Positions 1 through 8,705 of a stretch of 64,000 nucleotides of DNA are shown here, piece by piece (the stretch's first letter is position 1; every line of letters starts with the position of its first letter). Below the pieces are notes generated by a model. The model searched no databases, was not told where the DNA came from, and saw only the letters and a program-made list of their open reading frames with translations. Source of the DNA: Hymenobacter sp. J193 (GTDB lineage Bacteria; Bacteroidota; Bacteroidia; Cytophagales; Hymenobacteraceae); assembly GCF_024700075.1 (NCBI RefSeq), contig NZ_JAJONE010000001.1:3495001-3559000 (forward strand), written 5' to 3'. The position numbers and the translations under genes were made by a program.

Positions 1-80
1 AGTGTAGTCTTCATTATTTCAAAGCGGTACAGCTTGCGGCTTATTATCAGTGTCTGTTGTTCGTAGTACTTTAGCAGCGT

Positions 81-2128
81 ATGACATTCGCGTATCCAGG
101 TTTTCTTTGGGGATTGTTGGCACTTGCCATTCCCATTGCCCTTCACTTATTTGAGCTTCGGCAGCCCAAGCGCGTAGCCTTCACTAACGTGGAGTTTCTG
201 CGGGAAGTGAAGCTAGTGACAGCCCGGCAACGCAAGGTCAAGCATCTGTTGGTATTGCTGAGCCGCATTGGGCTTATTATCAGCTTGGTATTATTATTTG
301 CTCAGCCGTTTATTCCGGCTCCCTTGTCGGCTGCGCTGCCAAGGAATGCGGTGCAGGTAGCTGTGGATGTCACGCCCAGTATGCAAGCCGGGGTAGAGGC
401 TGAGCAGTCTGCCTTTGAGCTAGCCGTCGAGCAGGCGCGGGAGCTGCCGGCAGCTTATCCCGCTTCAAGTCGCTTTAAACTACTAAACAACTCATCTTAC
501 TCGGTAGCCGGGGCGGCGTTCCGCAGTGCGGTAGATCAGTTGCAGATTAGCGGAGAAGCTAGCTCTATGGCGGCCGCTTTGGCGAAGACAAACAGTGCAG
601 GCAGAAACCAGCAGCTGTTTTTGTTTTCTGACTTTCAGAAAAGCGGCTTTCCCCGCAGTCAGCTGCAAAAGTTGGATAGCACCACGCAGGTATTTCTGGT
701 GCCGGTAGCGGGTGTTGCCACGCACAATGTGTACGTGGACAGCGTCCTGTTGAATGATGCTTTTGTGCGGAGCGGAACCGATGTTACTCTGCAGATACGC
801 GTGCGCAATGGCGGCAAGACTACAGCGGAGAACAGCCAAGTAAAATTGTTTGTCGGCGACCGGCAGGCGGGGGCGTTTCGGGTGACGGTGCCGGCCAATG
901 GGCAGGCTACGCTGGCGGCGCGCGTTCAGCTTACTGGCAACGCTACGCAGGAATGCCGGGTGGAGGTGGAGGACTATCCGGTTACGTTCGACAATACCTT
1001 CTACTTCACTTTGACGCCTTCCCCCGGATTCTGATTACGGATATTACCAGCGGAGAATTGCCAGCCACTCAACGCCTGTACAGCAATGAATCTTTGTTTG
1101 CGTACACGCACAGCCGGGGCGCTGGTGGAGGTAGCTTGTCTACAGCGCAGTTGGCTTTGGTGCAGGAGCTGCCACGCATTGAAGTGCAGGTGCGGGAACA
1201 GCTGAAACAAGTGGTACAGCGGGGTGGCTCGGTAGTGATAGTGCCCCCGGCTAACCCGGGAGCGCAGGCATCCTACACGGAGCTATTTCGGGAACTGGGC
1301 GTGGGGCCCGTGCAATGGGAGCCGACCTCATCGGCGCAAAAGCCGCAACGCAGGGAAGTAGCCATGCCTAGTCGGCAAAATCCGTTTTTCCGCGACGTAT
1401 TCGGGCCTCAGCAGCGGCAGGTAACGCTGCCCAGTGTAGCACCGGTGTTGCGGTGGGCCCGGTCAGGAACCGACATTCTGAAGCTGCGCGAGGGGGAAGG
1501 TTATTTGTCGGGTTTCCAGAGTGGGCGGGGAATGGTGTATGTGTTTGCGGCCCCATTCAGCGGGGAGTACTCCGATTTTACCGCGCATGCGCTGTTCGTG
1601 CCAGTGATGTACCGCTTGGCTATGCAGAGCTACCGTAGCACCGAACAGCCAGCCTACCGGCTCAACCAAGGCAGCATAGTGGTGCCCGCGCCTCCGGCGA
1701 GCAACGCAGCTGAGCAGGTCGCCAAGTTGGTGAAGGACAGCCTGACGCTTATTCCTGCCCAGCGCACGGTGGCGGGAACCCTGCAGCTGGATATTCCACC
1801 AGGCATGCGGGAACCAGGTTTCTACACGCTGGAACGCAATGGCCGCAAGCTGGCTACGCTGGCTTTCAACTTTGATAAGCGCGAGTCGGAGCTGGCGCAC
1901 TACTCGGCGGATGAGCTGCGCCAGATGTGGGCCGGCAAACCAAACATTCAGGTGTACGATGCCAGTGCCGGAACGTCGGTGGCGGCTCGTTACCGGGCTG
2001 AACGGGTAGGTACTCCTCTATGGCAATACTGCGTGGTAGGTGCGCTGGTGTTTCTGCTGGCTGAAGTGCTGTTACTGCGCTTTGGGACGCGGCGGCAGCC
2101 AGCAGCCGGCCAGCCCCTGGCCGTTTAG
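81..2128 (+). CDS. BatA-domain membrane protein, frameshifted as read
   Basis: The first half (81-1034) opens with the aerotolerance BatA-type N-terminus: a membrane segment at residues 5-25 followed by a RQPKRVAFTNVEFL-type stretch, then a second membrane segment near 55-75 and a degenerate von Willebrand-like strand (VQVAVDVTPSMQ). The second half continues in another frame to 2128 and ends with a membrane helix and a short basic tail. Adding one C to the C-run at 1021-1025 joins the halves into one protein of about 682 residues, which is a normal architecture for this family in Cytophagales. Such proteins sit in the inner membrane with a periplasmic sensory part; their exact role is unknown. 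It is either a sequencing error or a real inactivating deletion. Confidence 0.75.
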
Positions 2129-2144
2129 GTTGCGGAAGTCCTCG

Positions 2145-2151
2145 TATCTTG
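2145..2151 (+). promoter_or_regulatory. possible -7 element upstream of first DUF4199 gene
   Basis: TATCTTG just after the BatA-type stop codon resembles the Bacteroidota TAnnTTTG element. It would start transcription around 2158, shortly before the TTG start chosen at 2176. No good -33 TTTG at the right distance was found. Confidence 0.3.
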
Positions 2152-2175
2152 CGCCCTTTCACGTTGGCGTTTATT

Positions 2176-2703
2176 TTGGAGTCTACCACTGCTGTTTCTT
2201 CCCGCCCAATGGTACGCACAGCCGCGCTGTGCGGCGTCCTTACCGGGGCCTTGTGCTTTCTGTGGGTGCTGTTTCTGTACAAAACCGGCAACAACCCCTA
2301 CGGCCCCAAGCGCACCCTGTCCGACTTTTTCCCGCCCATTGCGGCCATCCTCAGCCAGGTGTGGCTGCGGCGGCAGTACGCGCAGGGACCGGGGCTGGCG
2401 CGGGCGGTGGGCGTAGGCCTACTGACCACGCTGCTGGCGGCTGCCGTAGCTGCTACGGCTTTGTATCTGTTTGCGCAGGCAGCGGGCCCGGGCCTGATCG
2501 AGCAGCACCTGGCTGAAGCGCATAAAATGCTGGCCGCCGCCAAGCCGCTGTACGCGAAAGAAGCCAACGGCCTGAAACAGTACGAAGCCACCTTGCGCAA
2601 TCTGGCGCACACGCCGGAAGGCTTCGGGCAGGATGAGTTTCTGAAAAAGCTGTTGCTGGGAACGATAGTCGGTATACCGGGGGGAATATTTCTGCGGAAA
2701 TAA
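2176..2703 (+). CDS. DUF4199-type membrane protein (first of a pair)
   Basis: Small integral membrane protein of about 175 residues with several hydrophobic helices (AALCGVLTGALCFLWVLFLY near the start, then LLTTLLAAAVAATALYLF) and a C-terminal LLGTIVGIPGGIFL helix. The soluble stretch between helices 3 and 4 is the usual lysine/glutamate-rich loop of DUF4199. I chose the TTG at 2176 because ESTTAVSSRPMVRTAALCG then aligns with the start of the next gene (ENTTTLVTPSNAGIRYGLI). ATG 2209 is the alternative. It lies 64 bases upstream of a second DUF4199 gene, so the two probably form a transcription unit. Function of the family is not known. Confidence 0.65.
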   Translation: MESTTAVSSRPMVRTAALCGVLTGALCFLWVLFLYKTGNNPYGPKRTLSDFFPPIAAILSQVWLRRQYAQGPGLARAVGVGLLTTLLAAAVAATALYLFAQAAGPGLIEQHLAEAHKMLAAAKPLYAKEANGLKQYEATLRNLAHTPEGFGQDEFLKKLLLGTIVGIPGGIFLRK

Positions 2704-2767
2704 GACAGGATTTTGTTCCTTTAGGCTCGCACAATCCATTCCTGACCCTCACAACCTTCACAACCTC

Positions 2768-3298
2768 ATGGAAAACACAACTACGCTCGTCACGCCTAGC
2801 AATGCCGGTATTCGCTATGGTCTGATTACGGGTATTGTCACAGTTATCTATTCGTTTGTGCTCATGGCCACTGGCCTGGAGCAGCAGCCCGTACTGGGCT
2901 TTGTAACGTTTGCTATTCTGATTGGCGGTATTGTAATGGGCCACCGGTACTATAAGCAGCACAATGGTGGCTTTATGAGCTATAGCCAAGGACTTGGAAT
3001 AGCCGCCGTTATGGGTGCGATTATTGGAACCCTGAGTGGGGTATTTCGCTATATCTACGTCAATTTCATTGACTCGGGCTACAGCCAGAAAGTGCTGGAT
3101 ACTACCCGGGCCAAAATGGAAGCTGATGGCAACATGAGCGACGAGCAAATCGAGACGGCTATGGAATGGACAGCCAAGATGATGCCGACTGGCCCCTTGA
3201 GCATCCTATGGGCTATTCTGGCCACTGCTTTCTTTGCCTTCCTGCTTTCCCTCATCATTTCCGCCATTACCAAGCATAACCGTCCGCAGTTTGAGTAG
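2768..3298 (+). CDS. DUF4199-type membrane protein (second of a pair)
   Basis: A 176-residue membrane protein with four predicted helices: residues about 15-35, 40-58, 75-95 and 145-165. Between helices 3 and 4 lies a soluble amphipathic segment (QKVLDTTRAKMEADGNMSDEQI), the hallmark region of DUF4199. It follows its paralog on the same strand and is followed at once by a glycosyltransferase whose most likely start overlaps its stop codon. This order (DUF4199 then a DPM1-type GT2) recurs in Cytophagales as I remember it, which hints at an envelope role; that is inference. Confidence 0.75.
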   Translation: MENTTTLVTPSNAGIRYGLITGIVTVIYSFVLMATGLEQQPVLGFVTFAILIGGIVMGHRYYKQHNGGFMSYSQGLGIAAVMGAIIGTLSGVFRYIYVNFIDSGYSQKVLDTTRAKMEADGNMSDEQIETAMEWTAKMMPTGPLSILWAILATAFFAFLLSLIISAITKHNRPQFE

Positions 3299-4280
3299 TA
3301 AGCGTTTGCCGCAGCATTTTCCCGTTGAGTTGTCCATCGTCGTTCCGCTGCTGAACGAAGCCGAGTCGTTGCCGGAGCTCACGCGCTGGATTCACCGCGT
3401 TCTTGCCCAGCACGGCCTCACCTACGAGGTGCTGCTGATTGATGATGGCTCCACGGACGACTCCTGGGAGGTGATTGAAGACCTCGCTCAGGAGGACGTG
3501 CATATACGCGGCATCCGCTTCAACCGCAACTACGGCAAGTCGGCGGCGCTGGACACGGGCTTCCGGGCCGCGCAGGGGCGTGTGGTGTGCACCATGGATG
3601 CCGATCTGCAGGACTCCCCCGAAGAGCTGCCCGAACTCTACCGCATGATCACCCAGGACGGTTACGACCTGGTGAGCGGCTGGAAGAAAAAGCGCTTCGA
3701 CCCCCTCAGCAAAACTATTCCCACTAAGCTCTTCAACGGCGTCACGCGCTGGCTGTCGGGGATTCAGCTGCACGATTTCAACTGCGGCCTCAAAGCCTAC
3801 GACCACCGCGTGGTGAAGGCCGTGGAAGTGTACGGCGAGATGCACCGCTACATTCCCGTCATTGCCAAGTGGGCCGGCTTCCGCAAGATTGGCGAGAAAG
3901 TAGTGCAGCACCAGGAGCGCAAGTACGGCACTACCAAGTTCGGGCTGGAGCGCTTCGTTTTCGGCTTTCTGGATTTGCTCAGCATCACCTTCGTAAGCCG
4001 CTTCCGCAAGCGCCCCATGCACTTTTTCGGCACGGTGGGCACGCTTTCCTTTCTGGTGGGCATGCTTATCACAATCTGGCTGGTCGGGGAAAAATGGTAC
4101 CTGGCCCTGCACAACCTGAAAGCCCGCAGCGTGACGGACCAGCCGCTGTTTTTCCTGGCGCTGGTGGCCGTGATAGTGGGCGTGCAGGTATTTGTGGCGG
4201 GCTTTCTGGCTGAAATGGTTTCCCTTAGCGGCTCCCGCAAAAACCAATACCTGATTCGGGAAAAGCTGAATCTGAATTAG
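3291..4280 (+). CDS. GT2 glycosyltransferase (polyprenol-phosphate sugar synthase type)
   Basis: Family 2 glycosyltransferase of about 329 residues. The N-terminal GT-A domain begins VELSIVVPLLNEAESLPEL and shows the nucleotide-binding DDGST (D51-D52) and the metal-binding DAD of MDADLQD (103-105). A G-T-K-F-G-L-E-R-F stretch matches the acceptor-side motif. Two C-terminal helices (about 243-263 and 285-308) place it in the membrane, as in DPM1/GtrB-like enzymes that move a sugar from a nucleotide donor to undecaprenyl phosphate. The start is uncertain: TTG 3291 overlaps the upstream stop by 8 bases and gives a natural N-terminus (MSSKRLPQHFP); TTG 3306 is possible, and ATG 3234 would overlap the upstream gene by 65 bases. 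Confidence 0.85.
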   Translation: MSSKRLPQHFPVELSIVVPLLNEAESLPELTRWIHRVLAQHGLTYEVLLIDDGSTDDSWEVIEDLAQEDVHIRGIRFNRNYGKSAALDTGFRAAQGRVVCTMDADLQDSPEELPELYRMITQDGYDLVSGWKKKRFDPLSKTIPTKLFNGVTRWLSGIQLHDFNCGLKAYDHRVVKAVEVYGEMHRYIPVIAKWAGFRKIGEKVVQHQERKYGTTKFGLERFVFGFLDLLSITFVSRFRKRPMHFFGTVGTLSFLVGMLITIWLVGEKWYLALHNLKARSVTDQPLFFLALVAVIVGVQVFVAGFLAEMVSLSGSRKNQYLIREKLNLN

Positions 4281-4296
4281 AAAAGAAAAGCCAGAA

Positions 4297-4390
4297 CGTC
4301 ATTCCGAGCGAAGCCGAGGAATCTCGCTAGTGTAGTATTTACCATTACAACATCAGCACGCGAGATTCCTCGACTACGCTCAGAATGACG
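4297..4390. repeat. 31-bp inverted repeat, dispersed intergenic palindrome
   Basis: Arms 4297-4327 and 4360-4390 are near-perfect reverse complements around a 32-base A/T-rich loop. The core GTCATTCCGAGCGAAGCCGA is like the other palindromes in this window that start with GTCATT. It fills the gap between the two glycosyltransferase genes and could act as a transcript-stabilising or terminating hairpin. Confidence 0.75.
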
Positions 4391-4407
4391 GGCGAGTGTA
4401 AACTAAT

Positions 4408-4413
4408 AGGAGG
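4408..4413 (+). promoter_or_regulatory. strong Shine-Dalgarno before GT4 gene
   Basis: AGGAGG lies a few bases before the ATG at 4416. Such a perfect site is unusual among the genes here, most of which lack one, and it fixes the start codon. Confidence 0.7.
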
Positions 4414-4415
4414 AT

Positions 4416-5540
4416 ATGAACGTCGTCATCATCGGGCCGGCGTACCCGCTGCGGGGCGGGCTGGCCACGTACAACGAGCGGCTGGCCCGCGCTTTCCGCG
4501 AAGCCGGCGACGACGTGCGGCTGGTGACGTTTTCGCTGCAGTACCCCAACTTCCTGTTCCCGGGCCAAACGCAGTTCAGCACCGAGCCCGGCCCCGCCGA
4601 CCTCTCCATCGACGTAAGCATCAACTCCGTGAACCCACTCAGCTGGTGGAAAGTAGGGGAGAAGCTGCGCCGGCAGAAACCCGATCTGGTGATATTTCGG
4701 TTCTGGCTGCCGTTTATGGGGCCGGCGCTGGGGTTTATTGCCCGCCGCATCCGCCGCAATGGCCACACCCGCGTGGTGGCTATTACCGACAACGTCATTC
4801 CCCACGAGAAGCGCCCCGGCGACCGGCCGCTCACGCGGTATTTCCTCTCGGCCTGTCACGGCTTCGTGACGATGAGCCGCGCCGTGCTGGCCGACCTGCG
4901 CCGCCTGCACTTCAAGCAGCCGGCCCTCTACCGCCCGCACCCGCTCTACGACAACTTCGGCCCCATCAAGCCAAAAGCCACTGCCCTGTCCGCTCTGGGC
5001 CTTGATCCGCAGTTCGGCTACCTGCTGTTCTTCGGGTTTATCCGTGCCTATAAGGGGCTGGATATCCTGCTGGAGGCCTTTGCCGATGCACGCTTGGCTC
5101 GGCTACCTATCAAGCTCATCATAGCCGGCGAGTACTACGAAGATGCCGCGCCCTACGAGGAAATCATCCGCCGGCACCACTTGGAAAGCCGCCTCATCCG
5201 CGCCACCGACTTTATACCCAACGAAAAGGTAGCCGACTATTTCTGCGCCGCGGATATGGTGGTGCAGCCCTACAAAAACGCCACCCAGAGCGGCGTATCG
5301 CAGATTGCCTACCACTTCAGCCGACCCATGCTGGTCACCGATGTAGGTGGGCTGGCGGAGCTGATTCCGAACGGCGAAGTAGGCTACGTGGTGCCGCCCA
5401 CGCCCCAGTCCATTGCCGATGCCTTAGTGGATTTCTACGAGCACCAGCGCGAAGAAGAACTCACCGCCGGCGTATGGGCGAAAAAGAAGGACTTCTCTTG
5501 GAGCGAGATGGTAAAGGCGCTGAAGGAAGTAGCAGGGTAA
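4416..5540 (+). CDS. GT4 family glycosyltransferase
   Basis: 374-residue GT-B fold transferase. The N-terminal Rossmann half starts MNVVIIGPAYPLRGGLATY, the classic GT4 opening with the glycine-rich acceptor loop. The C-terminal half has the donor-site pattern: LLFFGFIRAYKGLDILLEA, IPNEKVADYFCAADMVVQPY and the EX7E-like segment around ATQSGVSQIAYHFSRPMLVTDVGGLAELI. No membrane helix is seen, so it is cytosolic or peripheral. It lies downstream of a lipid-linked sugar synthase on the same strand, separated by a palindromic repeat, and probably takes part in surface polysaccharide or lipid glycosylation. Donor and acceptor cannot be read from the sequence. Confidence 0.88.
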   Translation: MNVVIIGPAYPLRGGLATYNERLARAFREAGDDVRLVTFSLQYPNFLFPGQTQFSTEPGPADLSIDVSINSVNPLSWWKVGEKLRRQKPDLVIFRFWLPFMGPALGFIARRIRRNGHTRVVAITDNVIPHEKRPGDRPLTRYFLSACHGFVTMSRAVLADLRRLHFKQPALYRPHPLYDNFGPIKPKATALSALGLDPQFGYLLFFGFIRAYKGLDILLEAFADARLARLPIKLIIAGEYYEDAAPYEEIIRRHHLESRLIRATDFIPNEKVADYFCAADMVVQPYKNATQSGVSQIAYHFSRPMLVTDVGGLAELIPNGEVGYVVPPTPQSIADALVDFYEHQREEELTAGVWAKKKDFSWSEMVKALKEVAG

Positions 5541-5593
5541 GTCGTTTAATGGCTTATATTTACTAAAAGACGAATCCTTTACTCTTAGTGAAA

Positions 5594-6235
5594 ATGGCTG
5601 CTTGCCGCTTCCGTTATATAGGCCTGATTGCAACATGTTGGATTGGTACTATACTACCAACAACGGCGCAAACAGCCCTGATTGCTCACCGCAGCCACAG
5701 CGGCCGTTTGGCTACGTTTGAGCCTGCTATAAATGACAACTTTGGTCTAGTAGCAAAGCCATACGAACAGCGGATAGATGATACTCCTGATGCAGAAGCC
5801 AACGCTGTAATTTGGGTATCGGATTCCACGGTATTGGTTGAGAAGCTTGGCGTAGCAGCCTATACGCTTCAGCACAGCGCCTACCCCAAGCTCTTAACTG
5901 GAAACAAATTAATGCTGGCTCTGAAAGCCCGTTTTCCGCGGGCTACGCTTGTTGGCTTTGCCAAATCAGAGCAACGGAAGGCCCCGAAACAACGGAAAGC
6001 CACCAGTCCGCAAATGCCGGGAAAGGCCGCCCCGAAACCAGCTAAAGCCACCGTTGCCGCCGTAGTCAGGCGGGAGCCCCCAGCCAGCCAACCGCCGCAG
6101 CCGGCTCCGGCAGTGACCCGGCCAACAACCCGGCGCATTACCCTCCTGGGACTCACCGCTATTCTGACGCTGACATTCCTAGGCTGGCTGCTGAGCGAAA
6201 AGCCGCGCCCCGCTGCCAACAATGCCTTGGCGTAA
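5594..6235 (+). CDS. hypothetical protein with one C-terminal membrane helix
   Basis: About 213 residues, not recognised. The N-terminus (MAACRFRYIGLIATCWIGTI) is a signal peptide or anchor ending near TTAQ. A folded part of about 100 residues follows, then a low-complexity Lys/Pro/Ala-rich linker (about residues 125-185) and a final hydrophobic helix (ITLLGLTAILTLTFLGWLL) near the C-terminus. A GTG at 5588 is an alternative start two codons earlier. The last 14 bases overlap the next gene, so the two are probably co-translated. Confidence 0.55.
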   Translation: MAACRFRYIGLIATCWIGTILPTTAQTALIAHRSHSGRLATFEPAINDNFGLVAKPYEQRIDDTPDAEANAVIWVSDSTVLVEKLGVAAYTLQHSAYPKLLTGNKLMLALKARFPRATLVGFAKSEQRKAPKQRKATSPQMPGKAAPKPAKATVAAVVRREPPASQPPQPAPAVTRPTTRRITLLGLTAILTLTFLGWLLSEKPRPAANNALA

Positions 6236-7433
6236 GGGCTTACCCGTAATGGGCCTGCGCTGGCTGGTTCTATTCCTGGGGACCACGGTGCTGGCTGTGC
6301 CTTTCTTCTACTGGCTGCTTCCCAACTGGGGGCTAGGCCATCTGGCTATGCCGCTGCTGAACAGGATAGCCCAAGCGGTGCTACAGCCTCCTGCGACAGG
6401 GCTAACGCTGCATTCAGATACCCTGGGGCTCTATCTGATGGTTGGCGGGTTGGCAGTGGCCTCAGCCGTTGCGGCGCTTATCTGGACGTTAAGGGCTGGG
6501 CAGCGTACCGATTCTGCGGCTTCACTTTGGTACTACCTGCACACAGGGGCAGCGTGGTTTCTGGCGCTGCACCTGTTGATCTATGGCTTCGACAAGGTAT
6601 TTAAGCACCAGTTTTATCTGCCGGAACCGAATACTCTATATACGCCCCTGGGCTTTCTTACCCCGGACATTGCTTATTGGAGCTTATTGGGCGCCGTAAG
6701 GCCGTACACTATTTTTCTGGGCCTGCTGGAAGTAGCTGCGGCACTGCTGCTGCTATGGGGACGGCTGCGGCTGGTGGGCGGCGTGGTGGCGCTGGCAGTG
6801 CTGGCTCAGGTAGTAGCCCTGAACTTCGGGCTGGATATATCCGTGAAGGTATGGTCGTCTTTCCTGCTGTTGCTGGCTTGCATAGTGGCCGGGCCGGCGT
6901 TGCGAATGGGGTATGCTGCTTTAGTAGAACGCCGTTGGCGGCCAGCCTTTCCGCAGCGGCCGGCTCAGTGGCAAGGCCGGTGGGTGGGCGGCTTGCGCGG
7001 CCTGGGACTAGGGGTGTTGTTGGTGGAAGCTACTGGCGGATTTGTGCAAACGGCGAGTTTCAATGACGACCGGCAGAAGCGCCCGTTGCTGCACGGTGCG
7101 TATGTGGTGGCGCGTCAGGCTACCACTTCTGCTACCACATTACCCCGGCGCGTATTTGTACATCGAAGAGGCTACTTCATCCTGCAGTTCGAAGACGAGC
7201 AACTTTACGACTTTCGTCTTGCGTATCTCGCCGGACAACGCTTGTTGTTGCGCGACCACGAAGACCAGCTCGATACCCTGGAATTCCGGGTTGCAGGCAA
7301 CACAGTGTACTTCCAGGGATATTTGCAGGGTAAGCGGGTGGTGTGGCGCACCCAGCGGCTACCGTGGCGGCAGTTGCCTCTGTTGCAAGCCTCACCTCAT
7401 TGGACAACGGAGAGTTACCGACAGGACCGATAG
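6222..7433 (+). CDS. polytopic membrane protein, DoxX-like front half, unknown function
   Basis: 403 residues. The first 240 contain about seven hydrophobic helices, among them LHLLIYGFDKVFKHQF and TIFLGLLEVAAALLLLWGRLRLVGGVVALAV; this spacing resembles DoxX/quinone-interacting membrane proteins, but no diagnostic motif is certain. The last 130 residues are soluble and beta-rich, with repeated strands such as RRGYFILQFEDEQLYDF and NTVYFQGYLQGKRVVW. The start overlaps the upstream gene by 14 bases (ATG at 6222). The pair looks like a two-gene unit. I cannot name a substrate. Confidence 0.6.
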   Translation: MPWRKGLPVMGLRWLVLFLGTTVLAVPFFYWLLPNWGLGHLAMPLLNRIAQAVLQPPATGLTLHSDTLGLYLMVGGLAVASAVAALIWTLRAGQRTDSAASLWYYLHTGAAWFLALHLLIYGFDKVFKHQFYLPEPNTLYTPLGFLTPDIAYWSLLGAVRPYTIFLGLLEVAAALLLLWGRLRLVGGVVALAVLAQVVALNFGLDISVKVWSSFLLLLACIVAGPALRMGYAALVERRWRPAFPQRPAQWQGRWVGGLRGLGLGVLLVEATGGFVQTASFNDDRQKRPLLHGAYVVARQATTSATTLPRRVFVHRRGYFILQFEDEQLYDFRLAYLAGQRLLLRDHEDQLDTLEFRVAGNTVYFQGYLQGKRVVWRTQRLPWRQLPLLQASPHWTTESYRQDR

Positions 7434-7454
7434 GCTGGTAACCATCAAATAGAA

Positions 7455-8552
7455 TTACCCCGGTACACTCGCCCGCACTGCCTCGAATACCTTCTCTGCC
7501 GGCAAATCCTCCATACAGCTGGTGCCTAGCTGGCAGGAGCCTCGGTAGAAGCACACGCAGGGCTTGTCTGGCTGCACTAGCTGGCCGCGGCCGTAGAGGT
7601 CGAATTCGTAGGGGTTGAAGATGTTGTTCATCAGAATGGTGGGCTTGCGCAGGGCAATGCTGATGTGCATGGCCATGGTCACCTGCGTCACGATGCCGTC
7701 CATCTGGTGCATGAGGTTGATGAACTGGGACAGGGGGAACGTGCCGGGGTAGGCCGCGCCGGTGGCAGCGTGCAGGCGGCGGTTGCGCTCCGCTTCAGCC
7801 TCGCCGCCCAGCAGCACGGGCGCGTAGCCGGCCTGCTGGAGCTGCCCGATCAGTCGGGTCCACTTTTCGTCGCTCCAGAGGCGCGTGGTCCATCGGTCGC
7901 CGCAGCCCGTGTTCAGGCCGATGCGGGGCTTGCCGGTAGGCAGCTGGCTCCAGTCGTAGCCCTTGTCTTCGTGGGTGTCGAACACGTACTCCTCGCCCCG
8001 AAACTCAAAGCCGCACAGCTCGAAGATTTCCTGCGCGTAGGGCTTCTGATTCTGCAGGCTCAACTGGTCGAACACGCCGGTGAGGTACTTGTGCGCGGCT
8101 TGCTCGTTGCCGGGCCAGGCCACGCCGTACTGCGGGTGCAGGCGGTAGCCGTACTTCTCCGCAGCGTGCACCGAGTCGGCCAGGGCGCAGGCTTCCTTGT
8201 CTTTATCGAGGTTGAAGAGGACGTCGAAATCCCGCTGCTGCAGGTGCAGCACCGAGGCTAGGTCCAGCTTCAGAACCTCATCAATCTCGCCCTGGGGCAA
8301 AATGGCTGGCGTGAGCGTAATCCAGGTGATTTTGGCCTGTGGATACTCCTGCCGCAGCCGCCGCAGCAGGGGCGTGGTGCGGATTACGTCCCCAATGGCC
8401 CCGAGCTTGATGACGAGCAGGCGCTGCTGCACGGGCGCGTACACGGGGCAGTCCTGGCACTGGTAGCCGTGCTCCTTGTTGGGGCGGCAGGGAATATCAC
8501 CGCGAAAATGGCGGCAGTCGGGATGAACGGTAACGCCGGAGAGCTGGGGCAT
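7455..8552 (-). CDS. GT9 glycosyltransferase (heptosyltransferase-like) with N-terminal Cys cluster
   Basis: 365 residues. From about residue 43 the protein is a GT9/ADP-heptose:LPS heptosyltransferase-type GT-B enzyme: LLVIKLGAIGDVIRTTPLLR is the typical opening, and GLNTGCGDRWTTRLW with the following VLLGG form the donor site. Before it stands an extension with four cysteines (C13, C22, C32, C35; HPDC, IPC and QCQDC motifs), and more cysteines follow near the C-terminus (PCVCFYRGSC and TSC). This suggests a metal or Fe-S site and separates it from ordinary WaaC/WaaF enzymes. It is transcribed away from the HTH gene at 8706. The sugar it transfers is unknown. Confidence 0.82.
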   Translation of the reverse strand: MPQLSGVTVHPDCRHFRGDIPCRPNKEHGYQCQDCPVYAPVQQRLLVIKLGAIGDVIRTTPLLRRLRQEYPQAKITWITLTPAILPQGEIDEVLKLDLASVLHLQQRDFDVLFNLDKDKEACALADSVHAAEKYGYRLHPQYGVAWPGNEQAAHKYLTGVFDQLSLQNQKPYAQEIFELCGFEFRGEEYVFDTHEDKGYDWSQLPTGKPRIGLNTGCGDRWTTRLWSDEKWTRLIGQLQQAGYAPVLLGGEAEAERNRRLHAATGAAYPGTFPLSQFINLMHQMDGIVTQVTMAMHISIALRKPTILMNNIFNPYEFDLYGRGQLVQPDKPCVCFYRGSCQLGTSCMEDLPAEKVFEAVRASVPG

Positions 8553-8640
8553 CAGGGAATAGAGAATGAGCCGGTAAAAATAGCAGACCCAAGGCAGACA
8601 GCCGAAAAGACTGACCGGTTGTTTGGGCCAACCCCCACCT

Positions 8641-8691
8641 TGTTACATCTTTTTTGTTACATTTTATTTTGTAACAGAAAAAGATGTAACA
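8641..8691. promoter_or_regulatory. four-site TGTTACA operator-like array
   Basis: Two TGTTACA sites (8641-8647, 8655-8661) and two inverted TGTAACA sites (8670-8676, 8685-8691) form nested palindromes with start-to-start steps of 14, 15 and 15 bases. The outer arms extend to TGTTACATCTTTTT and its complement. The array lies 15 bases before the HTH gene and between divergent genes, a natural place for autoregulation. Confidence 0.6.
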
Positions 8692-8705
8692 GTCCGCGCT
8701 GCACC

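Noticed and set aside
1011..1034. Programmed ribosomal frameshift in the BatA-domain gene
   Set aside because: There is a C-run but no slippery heptamer of a known type, no downstream pseudoknot and no reason for a short product; an indel is simpler.
3267..4247. Open frame of 326 codons on the minus strand over the GT2 gene
   Set aside because: Antisense shadow; composition is His/Val/Glu-rich with no hydrophobic core pattern.
8641..8691. Terminator for the upstream genes
   Set aside because: Both flanking genes are transcribed away from it, and the regular heptamer spacing fits an operator better.
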